A stretch of DNA of 64,000 nucleotides from positions 1 through 64,000 of the forward strand of contig DLCN01000007.1 in the NCBI GenBank assembly GCA_002480645.1. Direction: 5' to 3'. The DNA is from Balneolaceae bacterium UBA7797. Its GTDB lineage: Bacteria; Bacteroidota; Rhodothermia; Balneolales; Balneolaceae. Under the pieces are notes generated by a model. The model saw only the letters and a program-made list of their open reading frames with translations, made no database searches and was not told the DNA's origin. The position numbers and the translations under genes were made by a program. Positions 33,077 through 41,155 of this stretch are shown here, piece by piece (position 1 is the first letter of the stretch; each line of letters opens with the position of its first letter).

Positions 33077-34402
33077 TTAACCAATGAACTTCTTATGAAC
33101 TTTTTTAACTACCTCTTCTCCGGTCCCTTCTTTCACAAGAAAACAGATATTATTTGCTGATGCCCCGTGACACACAAACCGGATGTTGTAATCGCGCAAC
33201 ATCCCGAATAGGTCCCCGGCAATACCGGAGGTGACCTCCATTTTATTTCCTATTAAAGCTACCAGCGAAAAATTATTCTCCACTTCCACTTCACAGAATT
33301 CCCTCAACTCTGCGAGCACTTCTTCCGTGATCTCCACTTTATTAGAGGCTTTAGCTGCAGTATCGAGCGTTAACGAAACGCTGACCTCACTGGTGGTCAC
33401 AAGATCCACCGAGATCTTATGCTTGGCCAACACGGTAAATAGTTTTGCCAGAAAACCATGCTGATGGAGCATTTCAAGGCTATGTACAGTAAGCAGGGTT
33501 TGATCTTTCCGGAGTGAGATCGCCCGAACCACCGGTTCCTGCTCCGATCTGGTTACAATGAGCGTACCTTGTTTATGCGGCTCTTTACTGGATGCCACCC
33601 TAACCTTGATATTGCTTCTTATTGCCGGTTTCAGTGTGGCGGGATGCAATACTTTTCCACCAAAAACAGAAAGCTCGGCCGCTTCATCAAACGTGATCTC
33701 ATCGATGGGTTTTGCTTCCGGAACCAGGCGTGGATCGGTGGTATATACGCCGGCAACATCGGTCCAGATCTCAAGAATTTCTGCTTTAACAGCTTCCGCA
33801 AATAACGCCGCAGAATAGTCACTGCCGCCACGCCCCAATGTGGTGGTACTTCCGAAAATATCGGAGCCGATAAAACCCTGAGTCAGATATACCTTATCCG
33901 GTTGTATGAATTTTGCTGCTTTTTTGGGGATCTGTTTCATATCCGGAATGGCCTGACCGAATCCCGAATCTGTTTTCATGATCTCCCGGGCATCCAGCCA
34001 TTCTGCATCCACTCCGGTCTCTCTGAGTACCTGTACAAAGATCTTGGTACTCATTAACTCCCCGAACGAATATAACCGGTCTTTCCAGCGTTTGTCCCTT
34101 CCAAACTGATCCAGGTGTTCCCGTAATTCTGAATACAGTTCCTGAAAATCCCGCCGGATCTGCTCCTGCTCTTTGCATTGATCGATGATCTCGAAATGTC
34201 GCTTCTCGATCCGAAGCAGAATTTCTTCTTTGGAGGTGGAATCCAATTCAGGGTTTTCCAGTGCTACCAGGTCGTTGGTAGTACCTGAGGTTGCGCTGAT
34301 CACAATTAGTTTTCGATTGGCATCCTCTGCTACAATAGAGGCACTATGCTGCATGGCATCGAAGGTTCCAACGCTGGTTCCTCCGAATTTTGAAACGATC
34401 AT
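33077..34402 (-). CDS. lysC: Aspartate kinase
   Basis: This 441-aa enzyme phosphorylates aspartate, the first step to lysine, threonine and methionine. The ATP/substrate site starts with VSKFGGTSVG, and TLGRGGSDYSAALFAEAVKA is the second hallmark. EIWTDVAGVYTTDPRLVPEA follows. The C-terminal third carries two ACT domains (LLTVHSLEMLHQHGFLAKLF and FSLVALIGNKME), the likely site of amino-acid feedback. No homoserine dehydrogenase is fused. First gene of the lysine operon, divergent from the esterase at 34558. Confidence 0.92.
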   Translation of the reverse strand: MIVSKFGGTSVGTFDAMQHSASIVAEDANRKLIVISATSGTTNDLVALENPELDSTSKEEILLRIEKRHFEIIDQCKEQEQIRRDFQELYSELREHLDQFGRDKRWKDRLYSFGELMSTKIFVQVLRETGVDAEWLDAREIMKTDSGFGQAIPDMKQIPKKAAKFIQPDKVYLTQGFIGSDIFGSTTTLGRGGSDYSAALFAEAVKAEILEIWTDVAGVYTTDPRLVPEAKPIDEITFDEAAELSVFGGKVLHPATLKPAIRSNIKVRVASSKEPHKQGTLIVTRSEQEPVVRAISLRKDQTLLTVHSLEMLHQHGFLAKLFTVLAKHKISVDLVTTSEVSVSLTLDTAAKASNKVEITEEVLAELREFCEVEVENNFSLVALIGNKMEVTSGIAGDLFGMLRDYNIRFVCHGASANNICFLVKEGTGEEVVKKVHKKFIG

Positions 34403-34557
34403 TTATTCCGGTTTGAGTGAGTTTATTGAGTGGTCCTTAAAATAACGAGATGTGAGGGAAATGCCTGAAAGAATTTATTTGATTTAAAGCAGGAACCAAT
34501 GCTAATTCATTGCGTAGGAATCTGCCATAAAATGGCCTGTAAATAATCCTTGTATCC

Positions 34558-35769
34558 ATGCGCTACCTTCTTTTTATCTTTGTTTTACTATCATTTTCTG
34601 CTTGCTCTGATTCACAGCGACATTCAAATAATCCGGTATCTGATCTTGAACAAACACTCGCCGAATTATCTGCGATCGATGATTCTCTCTTACTTGCTGA
34701 AAAGACCGATCAATTATGGGATTCTTTATCAACGCACTCAATTATTCCAACAACTCATGATTCTACAGTAATTTTCCTATTTCGGGGAGAGGCGGAATCT
34801 GTCTCATGGAATGGAGACTTTAATTCATGGAGTGGAGACAAACGCTTTCAAAATTCCGGAACTAACGTGCCCGGTACCGATCTTTGGTTCCTGAAAGCTA
34901 CCTTACCGGCTGACGGCAGATACGATTATAAGGTCACCATCAACGATGAACAATGGATCCTTGATCCCGCAAATCCTTACCAACAGTGGAGTGGTTTTGG
35001 ACCGAATTCTGAATTACGCATGCCAGAATGGAAGCCGGAACCTCTGAAAGTGCGATTGGAGGAGGCTCCAAAGGGAAATTTTTCCGGCGATCAGATGATC
35101 CATAGTGATATTCTTGGCTACGATATCTCCTACCGGGTCTATTTACCATCCTGCTATTCGAAAGACCACTCCTATCCCGTCGCTTATTTTACTGACGGTC
35201 AGGAATACAGTCACGACAGTCTGGGTGCTTCCATTATAATGCTCGATAATCTCATTCACCTTAAAAAGATCGAACCGGTGATCGGAGTGTTTGTAAGTCC
35301 ACTGAATCCGGATGACGAAAGCGAAAACCGCCGGGCTGAGGAATTCGCCATGAATGAGAACTATCTGAATTTTTACACACAGGAACTCATCCCCGGAATC
35401 GAATCAACGTATTCCGTTTCAGAAAATGCAGAAGACCGGGCGATCATCGGAACCAGCTTTGGCGGATTGGCTGCTACCTATTTTGCTTTTAGCCGCCCTG
35501 ATATCTTCGGCAATACATGCATACAAGCCCCGGCCTATTGGTATCGGGAAGATATTTACGATCTGGTAAGAAACAGTAGTGCTACAGATCTGAATATTTT
35601 TATGAGTGTGGGTACTGCCGGCGATAATACCGTGGAGGCCCGGCTCATGAGAGACATTTTCATGAAAAAGGGACTGGATTTCACTTATAAAGAAGTAAAT
35701 GAAGGCCACAGTTGGGGAGCCTGGAGTACTCAGATGGACGAAGTTTTCATTCAGTTCTTTGGGAACTAA
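34558..35769 (+). CDS. Esterase-D-like lipoprotein with glycogen-binding-like N-domain
   Basis: This 403-aa protein has a lipobox (SFSACSD, Cys16). Residues about 70-145 form an E-set/CBM48-like domain (VIFLFRGEAESVSWNGDFNS). The hydrolase domain is of the enterochelin-esterase/esterase D type: Ser300 in GTSFGG is the nucleophile, and the closing His lies in NEGHSWGAW. The likely role is an extracellular ester hydrolase, possibly on siderophores or acylated sugars. It is divergent from lysC. Confidence 0.85.
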   Translation: MRYLLFIFVLLSFSACSDSQRHSNNPVSDLEQTLAELSAIDDSLLLAEKTDQLWDSLSTHSIIPTTHDSTVIFLFRGEAESVSWNGDFNSWSGDKRFQNSGTNVPGTDLWFLKATLPADGRYDYKVTINDEQWILDPANPYQQWSGFGPNSELRMPEWKPEPLKVRLEEAPKGNFSGDQMIHSDILGYDISYRVYLPSCYSKDHSYPVAYFTDGQEYSHDSLGASIIMLDNLIHLKKIEPVIGVFVSPLNPDDESENRRAEEFAMNENYLNFYTQELIPGIESTYSVSENAEDRAIIGTSFGGLAATYFAFSRPDIFGNTCIQAPAYWYREDIYDLVRNSSATDLNIFMSVGTAGDNTVEARLMRDIFMKKGLDFTYKEVNEGHSWGAWSTQMDEVFIQFFGN

Positions 35770-35884
35770 GATCTACTCTTTTCAATGATGTTGAAGGGTT
35801 TTGCTTTTAATTGAACACAGTTCACTGGAAACTGAATCCCGTTCTGCTTATTCTCTCGGGCGACTTCTAACTCAATACTGATCT

Positions 35885-37117
35885 ATGCCTTTGATTACCA
35901 ACGATGCTGTTGTATTCGGATTATTAATGGCCATTCTGGCTGCTGTATTTATTACATCACACAGCGATAACCCGGGATGGAAGAAATTTTACCGGTTTGT
36001 ACCATCCCTGCTGCTTTGTTATTTCATCCCTTCCGTATTCACCACATTGGATATCATCGATCCGGAAACATCCAATCTGTATTATGTGGCATCCCGGTTC
36101 TTATTACCTGCCAGTTTGGTATTACTGACTCTGAGTATTGATCTGAAAGCGATTATGAATCTTGGCTGGAAAGCCGTTGCTATGTTCTTTGCCGGTACAT
36201 TCGGGATCATCATCGGAGGGCCGTTGGCTTTGATCATCATCGGAGCGATCAATCCTGATCTGGTAGCCGGTGCCGGACCGGAGGAAGTATGGCGTGGATT
36301 ATCGACAATTGCCGGTAGCTGGATCGGTGGTGGAGCTAATCAAACCGCCATGTATGAAGTTTTCCAACCCAGTGACACGCTGTTCAGTGCAATGATCACT
36401 GTAGATATTATTGTTGCCAACATTTGGATGGCTTTTATTCTGTATGGTGCAGGTATCAGCGATCAGGTGGATAAATGGTTCAAAGCCGATTCTTCAGCCA
36501 TCGAAGCCCTTAAGAAAAGTGTGGCCGATTATCAGGCAAGCATCGCCAAAGTCCCCACTCTGGTAGATCTCGTAAAGATCGGAGCCATCGCATTTATCAT
36601 CACTGCTCTTGGACATATGATCGGTGACTTTGTAGGTCCTTGGGTTGATGAGAATTCTAAATTATTGAGTGAACTCAGTTTCAACAGTTCCTTCTTCTGG
36701 ATCATTGTAGTTGCTACTTTAGGTGGCTTTGCCCTGTCTTTCACCAAAGCCAGAGAGCTGGAAGGGGCAGGTGCTTCAAAGGTGGGCAGCTTATTTATCT
36801 ACATTCTGGTAATGACCATTGGTATGAAAATGGATCTCACGGCATTTAGTGAAGTTCCCGGATTTTTCGCCATCGGGTTCGTCTGGATCATCATTCATGT
36901 GATCGTGCTTCTATCAGTTGGCAAACTCATCAAAGCCCCTTTCTTCTTTACCGCAGTAGGGAGTCAGGCCAATGTGGGGGGAGCTGCTTCTGCACCTATA
37001 GTAGCCTCCGCCTTTTCCCCATCGCTTGCCCCTGTGGGTGTACTGTTAGCTGTACTTGGCTACGGGGTTGGTACTTTTGGTGCCTGGTTGTGTGCCATTT
37101 TAATGCAGATGGTCTGA
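35885..37117 (+). CDS. DUF819 family membrane protein
   Basis: This 410-aa protein has about ten membrane helices. The conserved loop GSWIGGGANQTAMYEVF near residue 150 and the later QANVGGAASAPIVASAFSPS are typical of DUF819 (YjcL-like) proteins, predicted transporters related to bile-acid or citrate symporter folds. The substrate is unknown. A terminator follows directly. Confidence 0.87.
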   Translation: MPLITNDAVVFGLLMAILAAVFITSHSDNPGWKKFYRFVPSLLLCYFIPSVFTTLDIIDPETSNLYYVASRFLLPASLVLLTLSIDLKAIMNLGWKAVAMFFAGTFGIIIGGPLALIIIGAINPDLVAGAGPEEVWRGLSTIAGSWIGGGANQTAMYEVFQPSDTLFSAMITVDIIVANIWMAFILYGAGISDQVDKWFKADSSAIEALKKSVADYQASIAKVPTLVDLVKIGAIAFIITALGHMIGDFVGPWVDENSKLLSELSFNSSFFWIIVVATLGGFALSFTKARELEGAGASKVGSLFIYILVMTIGMKMDLTAFSEVPGFFAIGFVWIIIHVIVLLSVGKLIKAPFFFTAVGSQANVGGAASAPIVASAFSPSLAPVGVLLAVLGYGVGTFGAWLCAILMQMV

Positions 37118-37139
37118 TCTGTTCTAGATCCGGATATTG

Positions 37140-37170
37140 AAAGGATTCGGTTTAAAATTGAATCCTTTTA
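37140..37170 (+). terminator. Intrinsic terminator
   Basis: AAAGGATTC (37140-37148) pairs with GAATCCTTT (37160-37168) and continues in T. It ends the DUF819 transcript. Confidence 0.75.
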
Positions 37171-37238
37171 CCATTTTCGTGGTTTGATTGTTGTATCTTT
37201 AGAGTCTTTCCAAAATCGATAATCAAAATCACTGATCG

Positions 37239-38447
37239 TTGAAGAGAGCATTCAAATTTTTAGCTGTTTTTTTAACCGCCGCAATCGCTGTGTATATCAT
37301 GGTGGTCGGTCTGAATTATTCCGCCTTCAAAACGTTATTCCAGAATGCAGAAGGCATGGCCGAGGGTAGCGAATATGTTGAAAACACCTATTCCCTCAAA
37401 GATCTGACCCGCTTTATTGCGGAAAAACCCGTTTATGTTTCCGTAATGTCCTACAATGTGAATCAACCTGATTCGGGTATATTTTATCAGGTCGACATCC
37501 CCCATACCCTCGGTTTTATGGGAAGTATATTTCTGGTCGCAGAATATGAGCGTCAGGTAGCTGATGGAATCCTTGATCCCGGCGAGGTTGTAAATAAAGA
37601 TGAGATCCAACAATATGCTCTTCCTCAGATCTACCAGAACGCACATAACGGTGCCATGGAGGTCCTCACCGCAGATGATGGTACATTTACTTTAGATGAG
37701 GCCGTCTCCGCTATGCTGGAATATCAGAGCCTGCCTGTTTTCGATTATTTATGGTTCAGATTAGGGGAGGATAACATCAGAACCATGATGGCTGATTTTG
37801 AGCTGGAACACACTGAAATGCCGGTCCCCTTTTCCGGGCTCTACCTGGTTATCAGTCCGATCTTACCGAATGGTGGAGATCAGTCCGGTGATGCAGCTCA
37901 ACATTTTGAATCACTTGGTCAATTCTCCCGCGATCAATTACAGCAAATGGTTATCGATCGGGCCTCTGATCAAAATCTGTTGAATCGATCTAAAGAAATT
38001 ATTGAAAAAGACCGGCTGGGCCTCACATTTATGGAAGAAAGAACTGCTCTGAATTTCTTCCCGCAAACCACCGCCCGGGAACTCACCTCGGTAATGGAAA
38101 TCATCTACAAAGATGAGTTGATCTCAGAAGAGGTCAGCAAAGCAATCAAAGAAAAAATGAGATGGTCTTTTGATTCAGAGCCTATACAACGAAGTTTCTC
38201 AGACTACGGAGCGATCTACGATAACAGAATGGGACTGTTGAGTGGTTTCGATTTCGGAACCTCTATTTACGACGGACATACTTCCATTCAGGCTGTATTC
38301 TTTGACAAATTACCGATCGCATTCTGGCATCATATGTCTGCGAATCATATGCAGGAAGATTATCAGCAACGGCTCATTTGGGATCCTGCTCTGTATGAGA
38401 CCACTTTGAATATGATCAACAACGAATCTACCAAAACCGGAAACTGA
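37239..38447 (+). CDS. Beta-lactamase-fold serine hydrolase-like protein, catalytic SxxK not visible
   Basis: This 402-aa protein has an N-terminal membrane helix (FLAVFLTAAIAVYIMVVGLN). Its layout resembles class-A beta-lactamase-like hydrolases: HTLGFMGSIFLVAEYERQVA, followed by GILDPGEVVN, occupies the place of the SxxK helix. GLLSGFDFGTSIYDGHTSIQ lies near the later KTG-type strand. No SxxK is visible in the helix (GSIFL instead). It may be inactive or a binding protein. The start is TTG at 37239 in the absence of a suitable ATG. It begins a three-gene operon (gaps of 3 and -4 bases). Confidence 0.6.
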   Translation: MKRAFKFLAVFLTAAIAVYIMVVGLNYSAFKTLFQNAEGMAEGSEYVENTYSLKDLTRFIAEKPVYVSVMSYNVNQPDSGIFYQVDIPHTLGFMGSIFLVAEYERQVADGILDPGEVVNKDEIQQYALPQIYQNAHNGAMEVLTADDGTFTLDEAVSAMLEYQSLPVFDYLWFRLGEDNIRTMMADFELEHTEMPVPFSGLYLVISPILPNGGDQSGDAAQHFESLGQFSRDQLQQMVIDRASDQNLLNRSKEIIEKDRLGLTFMEERTALNFFPQTTARELTSVMEIIYKDELISEEVSKAIKEKMRWSFDSEPIQRSFSDYGAIYDNRMGLLSGFDFGTSIYDGHTSIQAVFFDKLPIAFWHHMSANHMQEDYQQRLIWDPALYETTLNMINNESTKTGN

Positions 38448-38450
38448 TCC

Positions 38451-38936
38451 ATGAAATACCGATTTCTTTATTTGATCTGGATTTTACCTTCCTATCTGTT
38501 ATTCCTGATGGTTCAACAGGCGTCGGTGTATTACGGAGTGATAGACACCTACAAGAACGGGGAAAGTATTGCTGCAACCGTCACCGATTTTGATATAAAA
38601 CAGATCGCCGCTCAAAGTAATGGATATGTGGTCATTGAATTTCGTGACCCTAAGAATGGAGAAACCATAGAACGTAAACTCTCACTCTCTGTTCAAATGG
38701 CTCAGAAGATCATTGATACACAGATCATCCCGATCCGATATGAAGAAGGAGCAGAATATGAGATCGTGCTCATCCCGGTATTTGAAATGCAAAAAACCAC
38801 TACCCTTCTGAATTTTGCAGTGGCAACATTAGGGTTTATCGCCCTTTGTGTGGGAGCCATCTATGTAACCCGCTTTGCCAATAAGAATGCCCGAACCGGT
38901 GGCGAACAGATTCAGATAGAAAGGGTGGATCTATGA
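38451..38936 (+). CDS. DUF3592-like membrane protein
   Basis: This 161-aa protein has an N-terminal helix (FLYLIWILPSYLLFLMV), a beta-rich extracytoplasmic domain (IAATVTDFDIKQIA, then YVVIEFRDPKNGETIERKLS) and a second helix (LLNFAVATLGFIALCVGAIY). The layout fits DUF3592. The function is unknown. It starts 3 bases after the previous stop and overlaps the methyltransferase gene by 4 bases. Confidence 0.6.
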   Translation: MKYRFLYLIWILPSYLLFLMVQQASVYYGVIDTYKNGESIAATVTDFDIKQIAAQSNGYVVIEFRDPKNGETIERKLSLSVQMAQKIIDTQIIPIRYEEGAEYEIVLIPVFEMQKTTTLLNFAVATLGFIALCVGAIYVTRFANKNARTGGEQIQIERVDL

Positions 38937-39646
38937 GCAAAGGAACCCTGTACCTTATTCCGACTACGCTCGGAAAAACTCCCGAAAATAACAGCATACC
39001 CGAATATACATTAGAGGTGATCCGAAAATTAGAGGTCTTCGCTGTAGAAAACTTACGCTCTGCAGTTAAATTTCTGCAGTGGGTCGGGGAGACCGTTCCT
39101 GAATATAATATTGAATTTCATCAGCTTAACAAGCACACTTCCGGTGAGGAGATCTTTGAGATCCTGAGACCTTTAAAGGCCGGTAAAGATGTGGGGATAC
39201 TTTCCGAAGCCGGTGCACCGGCAGTTGCCGATCCCGGAGCAAAACTGGTAAAAATGGCCCATCAGAATGGCATACGAGTGGTACCACTTGTAGGGCCTTC
39301 ATCTATATTACTGGCACTGATGGCCTCCGGATTTAACGGTCAGTCTTTTGCTTTTCATGGATATCTTCCGCTCGATGCCCGCCCCAGAAAACAAATGATC
39401 CAGCAATTGGAAGGTGAATCCCGCCGGCATGATCGTACGCAGATCTTCATGGAAGCCCCTTACCGAAATAATGATCTCCTGAAATCTATCCTGGAAACCT
39501 GTTCCGACACCACCCGGCTATGCGTAGCAGTAGACATCACCCTTCCGGAGGAACAGATCATTTCAAAAGAGATCGGACATTGGAAAAAAAGCAGAAAACC
39601 TGATCTCAATAAAAGACCGGCTATCTTTCTACTCTATGGTAAATGA
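38933..39646 (+). CDS. Tetrapyrrole-methylase-fold SAM methyltransferase (RsmI-like)
   Basis: The fold is visible: GTLYLIPTTLGKTPENNSIP at the start, VGILSEAGAPAVADPGAKLV (the GxGxP-like substrate loop) near residue 85, and VPLVGPSSILLALMASG. This matches the RsmI/YraL family that 2'-O-methylates C1402 of 16S rRNA. However, the SEAGAPAVADPG variant and short length (237 aa versus about 280) fit a divergent subfamily found in Bacteroidota, so the exact target is uncertain. It is coupled with the two preceding genes. Confidence 0.82.
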   Translation: MSKGTLYLIPTTLGKTPENNSIPEYTLEVIRKLEVFAVENLRSAVKFLQWVGETVPEYNIEFHQLNKHTSGEEIFEILRPLKAGKDVGILSEAGAPAVADPGAKLVKMAHQNGIRVVPLVGPSSILLALMASGFNGQSFAFHGYLPLDARPRKQMIQQLEGESRRHDRTQIFMEAPYRNNDLLKSILETCSDTTRLCVAVDITLPEEQIISKEIGHWKKSRKPDLNKRPAIFLLYGK

Positions 39647-39660
39647 GCTGTTCATTAAAC

Positions 39661-39692
39661 AAAAAAAATCCCGCTACCATGGGAAGCGGGAT
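39661..39692 (-). terminator. Intrinsic terminator of the ankyrin gene
   Basis: Read on the minus strand, ATCCCGCT pairs with AGCGGGAT and continues in eight T. It lies just after the ankyrin stop. Confidence 0.8.
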
Positions 39693-39715
39693 CATTAAAT
39701 ATTCTAAAAAAATGA

Positions 39716-40096
39716 TTAGTGGGCGCCGGCTGCTGTTAAAAGATCTACTACATCTTTGTGATTTTTAGCAACTGCCTGATCCATAGCTGACCATCCCCTG
39801 TCGTCATGAACGCTTACGTCTCCTTTATTTTCGATTAATAATTCTACTATTTCCTGATATCCATTGGTTGAAGCCCAATATAACGCGGTAGTACCTCTAT
39901 TATCCCGGTGATCTACTTCAGCACCTTTTTCAACTAATAAAGTGGCAATATCTGTATGCCCGTGTTTAGAAGCTTTTAGAAGAGCTGTTCTGTCGTGTTC
40001 GTCTTTTGAGTTTACATCCACTCCACTTTCCAGAAGTTTTTTTACTGTCTCGAGGTCGCCATTTTCAGCGGCGTCAAGAAATATTTCTTCATTCAT
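39716..40096 (-). CDS. Ankyrin-repeat protein
   Basis: This 126-aa protein consists of about four ankyrin repeats, with consensus pieces DGDLETVKKLLESGVDVNSK-like, TALLKASKHGHTDIATLLVE and TALYWASTNGYQEIVELLIE. It is a small scaffold, probably a protein-binding module. A strong ribosome-binding site (AGGAGG) lies 8 bases before the ATG. It follows the MscS gene by about 130 bases on the same strand and may belong to that unit, though its own promoter is possible. Confidence 0.88.
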   Translation of the reverse strand: MNEEIFLDAAENGDLETVKKLLESGVDVNSKDEHDRTALLKASKHGHTDIATLLVEKGAEVDHRDNRGTTALYWASTNGYQEIVELLIENKGDVSVHDDRGWSAMDQAVAKNHKDVVDLLTAAGAH

Positions 40097-40228
40097 AGTG
40101 TTCCTCCTACAGTTTTTTTAATGAACAAGATTAGCTTGCTTCATTGTACTCGGGGTGAGTAACAATGTCAAATTAGAATCAACAATGAACATGAATATTT
40201 AATGAACTAAGTCGTTCTTTTTGCCGAC

Positions 40229-41155
40229 TTAGCCTGCAACAGGAACTCTAGCTTCTTCTTTACTCCCGATCAATCCCCTTCTGTTCAATTCTGTAAGCAT
40301 TAATTCGGTGATATCACTCTTGAGTGGAAATTCGTACCTGATATCGAGAACATAGGCTTTCACCTTTAACTGAAGCACATAGTTGTTTTCGTACACTTTA
40401 TTCTCCGCCATCACGGCAATGGGCTTTTTCAAATAACAATATCTTGAAGTAAGCGCTGCATTTCGGGCGATCTCTTTCACTTCATCAACCGGTACAGTAA
40501 CCGGTAAAAAGATGGATGCCACAACCTGACAATCCAAAGCACCGGAATTTGAATTTGAAACGGAGTTACTCACAATATCCGCATTTGGAATACTTACCAG
40601 AGAATCATCGGGAGTGACAATTCGGGTAGAACGTAACCCGATCTCGGTTACCTCTCCGTAAAAATTATCGATCTCGATCTTATCCCCAACCTGAAACGGA
40701 CGATCAAGTATAATGATGAATCCCCCGAAGATATTCTTCAAGATATCCTGTGCCGCAAAACCTACAGCAATACCAACCGATGCACCAACTGTAAGGATCG
40801 TCTCAATAGGTGGTGAAATGATCCCTGCTATTATAAAAAAGATCGCTGAAGACCAGATCAATACATTCAGGAATGGAACCAATCGTTTTAAAAGTAAGCG
40901 GTAAGAAGATTGTTTTTCCGCAAGATTACCAAGCAGGAATGTGATGAGTCGATTGGCTACATAAGTTCCGATCAGCACAACAATAATCGCGATCACTTTC
41001 GACATGGAAAAGAATTCCTGAAATGGAACCACTTTTGTGGCCACTGAGAGCTGAGCTGTGGTATCACTGGCTGATGTTGCAAGTGAATCCTGAAGTACAG
41101 CTTCAGGATACAGGATTAAAAGCATTATAGAAAAAAGGGAACTCATGATGGTCAA
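40229..41155 (-). CDS. Small-conductance mechanosensitive channel (MscS family)
   Basis: This 308-aa protein has a short exported or membrane start, then helices leading to the pore helix: VGASVGIAVGFAAQDILKNI (about residues 123-142) and FGGFIIILDRPFQVGDKIEI, the classical MscS signature. The beta domain follows (NFYGEVTEIGLRSTRIVTPD). It opens under membrane tension to release osmolytes. It overlaps the upstream ATPase gene by 4 bases, so the two are made together. Confidence 0.92.
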   Translation of the reverse strand: MTIMSSLFSIMLLILYPEAVLQDSLATSASDTTAQLSVATKVVPFQEFFSMSKVIAIIVVLIGTYVANRLITFLLGNLAEKQSSYRLLLKRLVPFLNVLIWSSAIFFIIAGIISPPIETILTVGASVGIAVGFAAQDILKNIFGGFIIILDRPFQVGDKIEIDNFYGEVTEIGLRSTRIVTPDDSLVSIPNADIVSNSVSNSNSGALDCQVVASIFLPVTVPVDEVKEIARNAALTSRYCYLKKPIAVMAENKVYENNYVLQLKVKAYVLDIRYEFPLKSDITELMLTELNRRGLIGSKEEARVPVAG

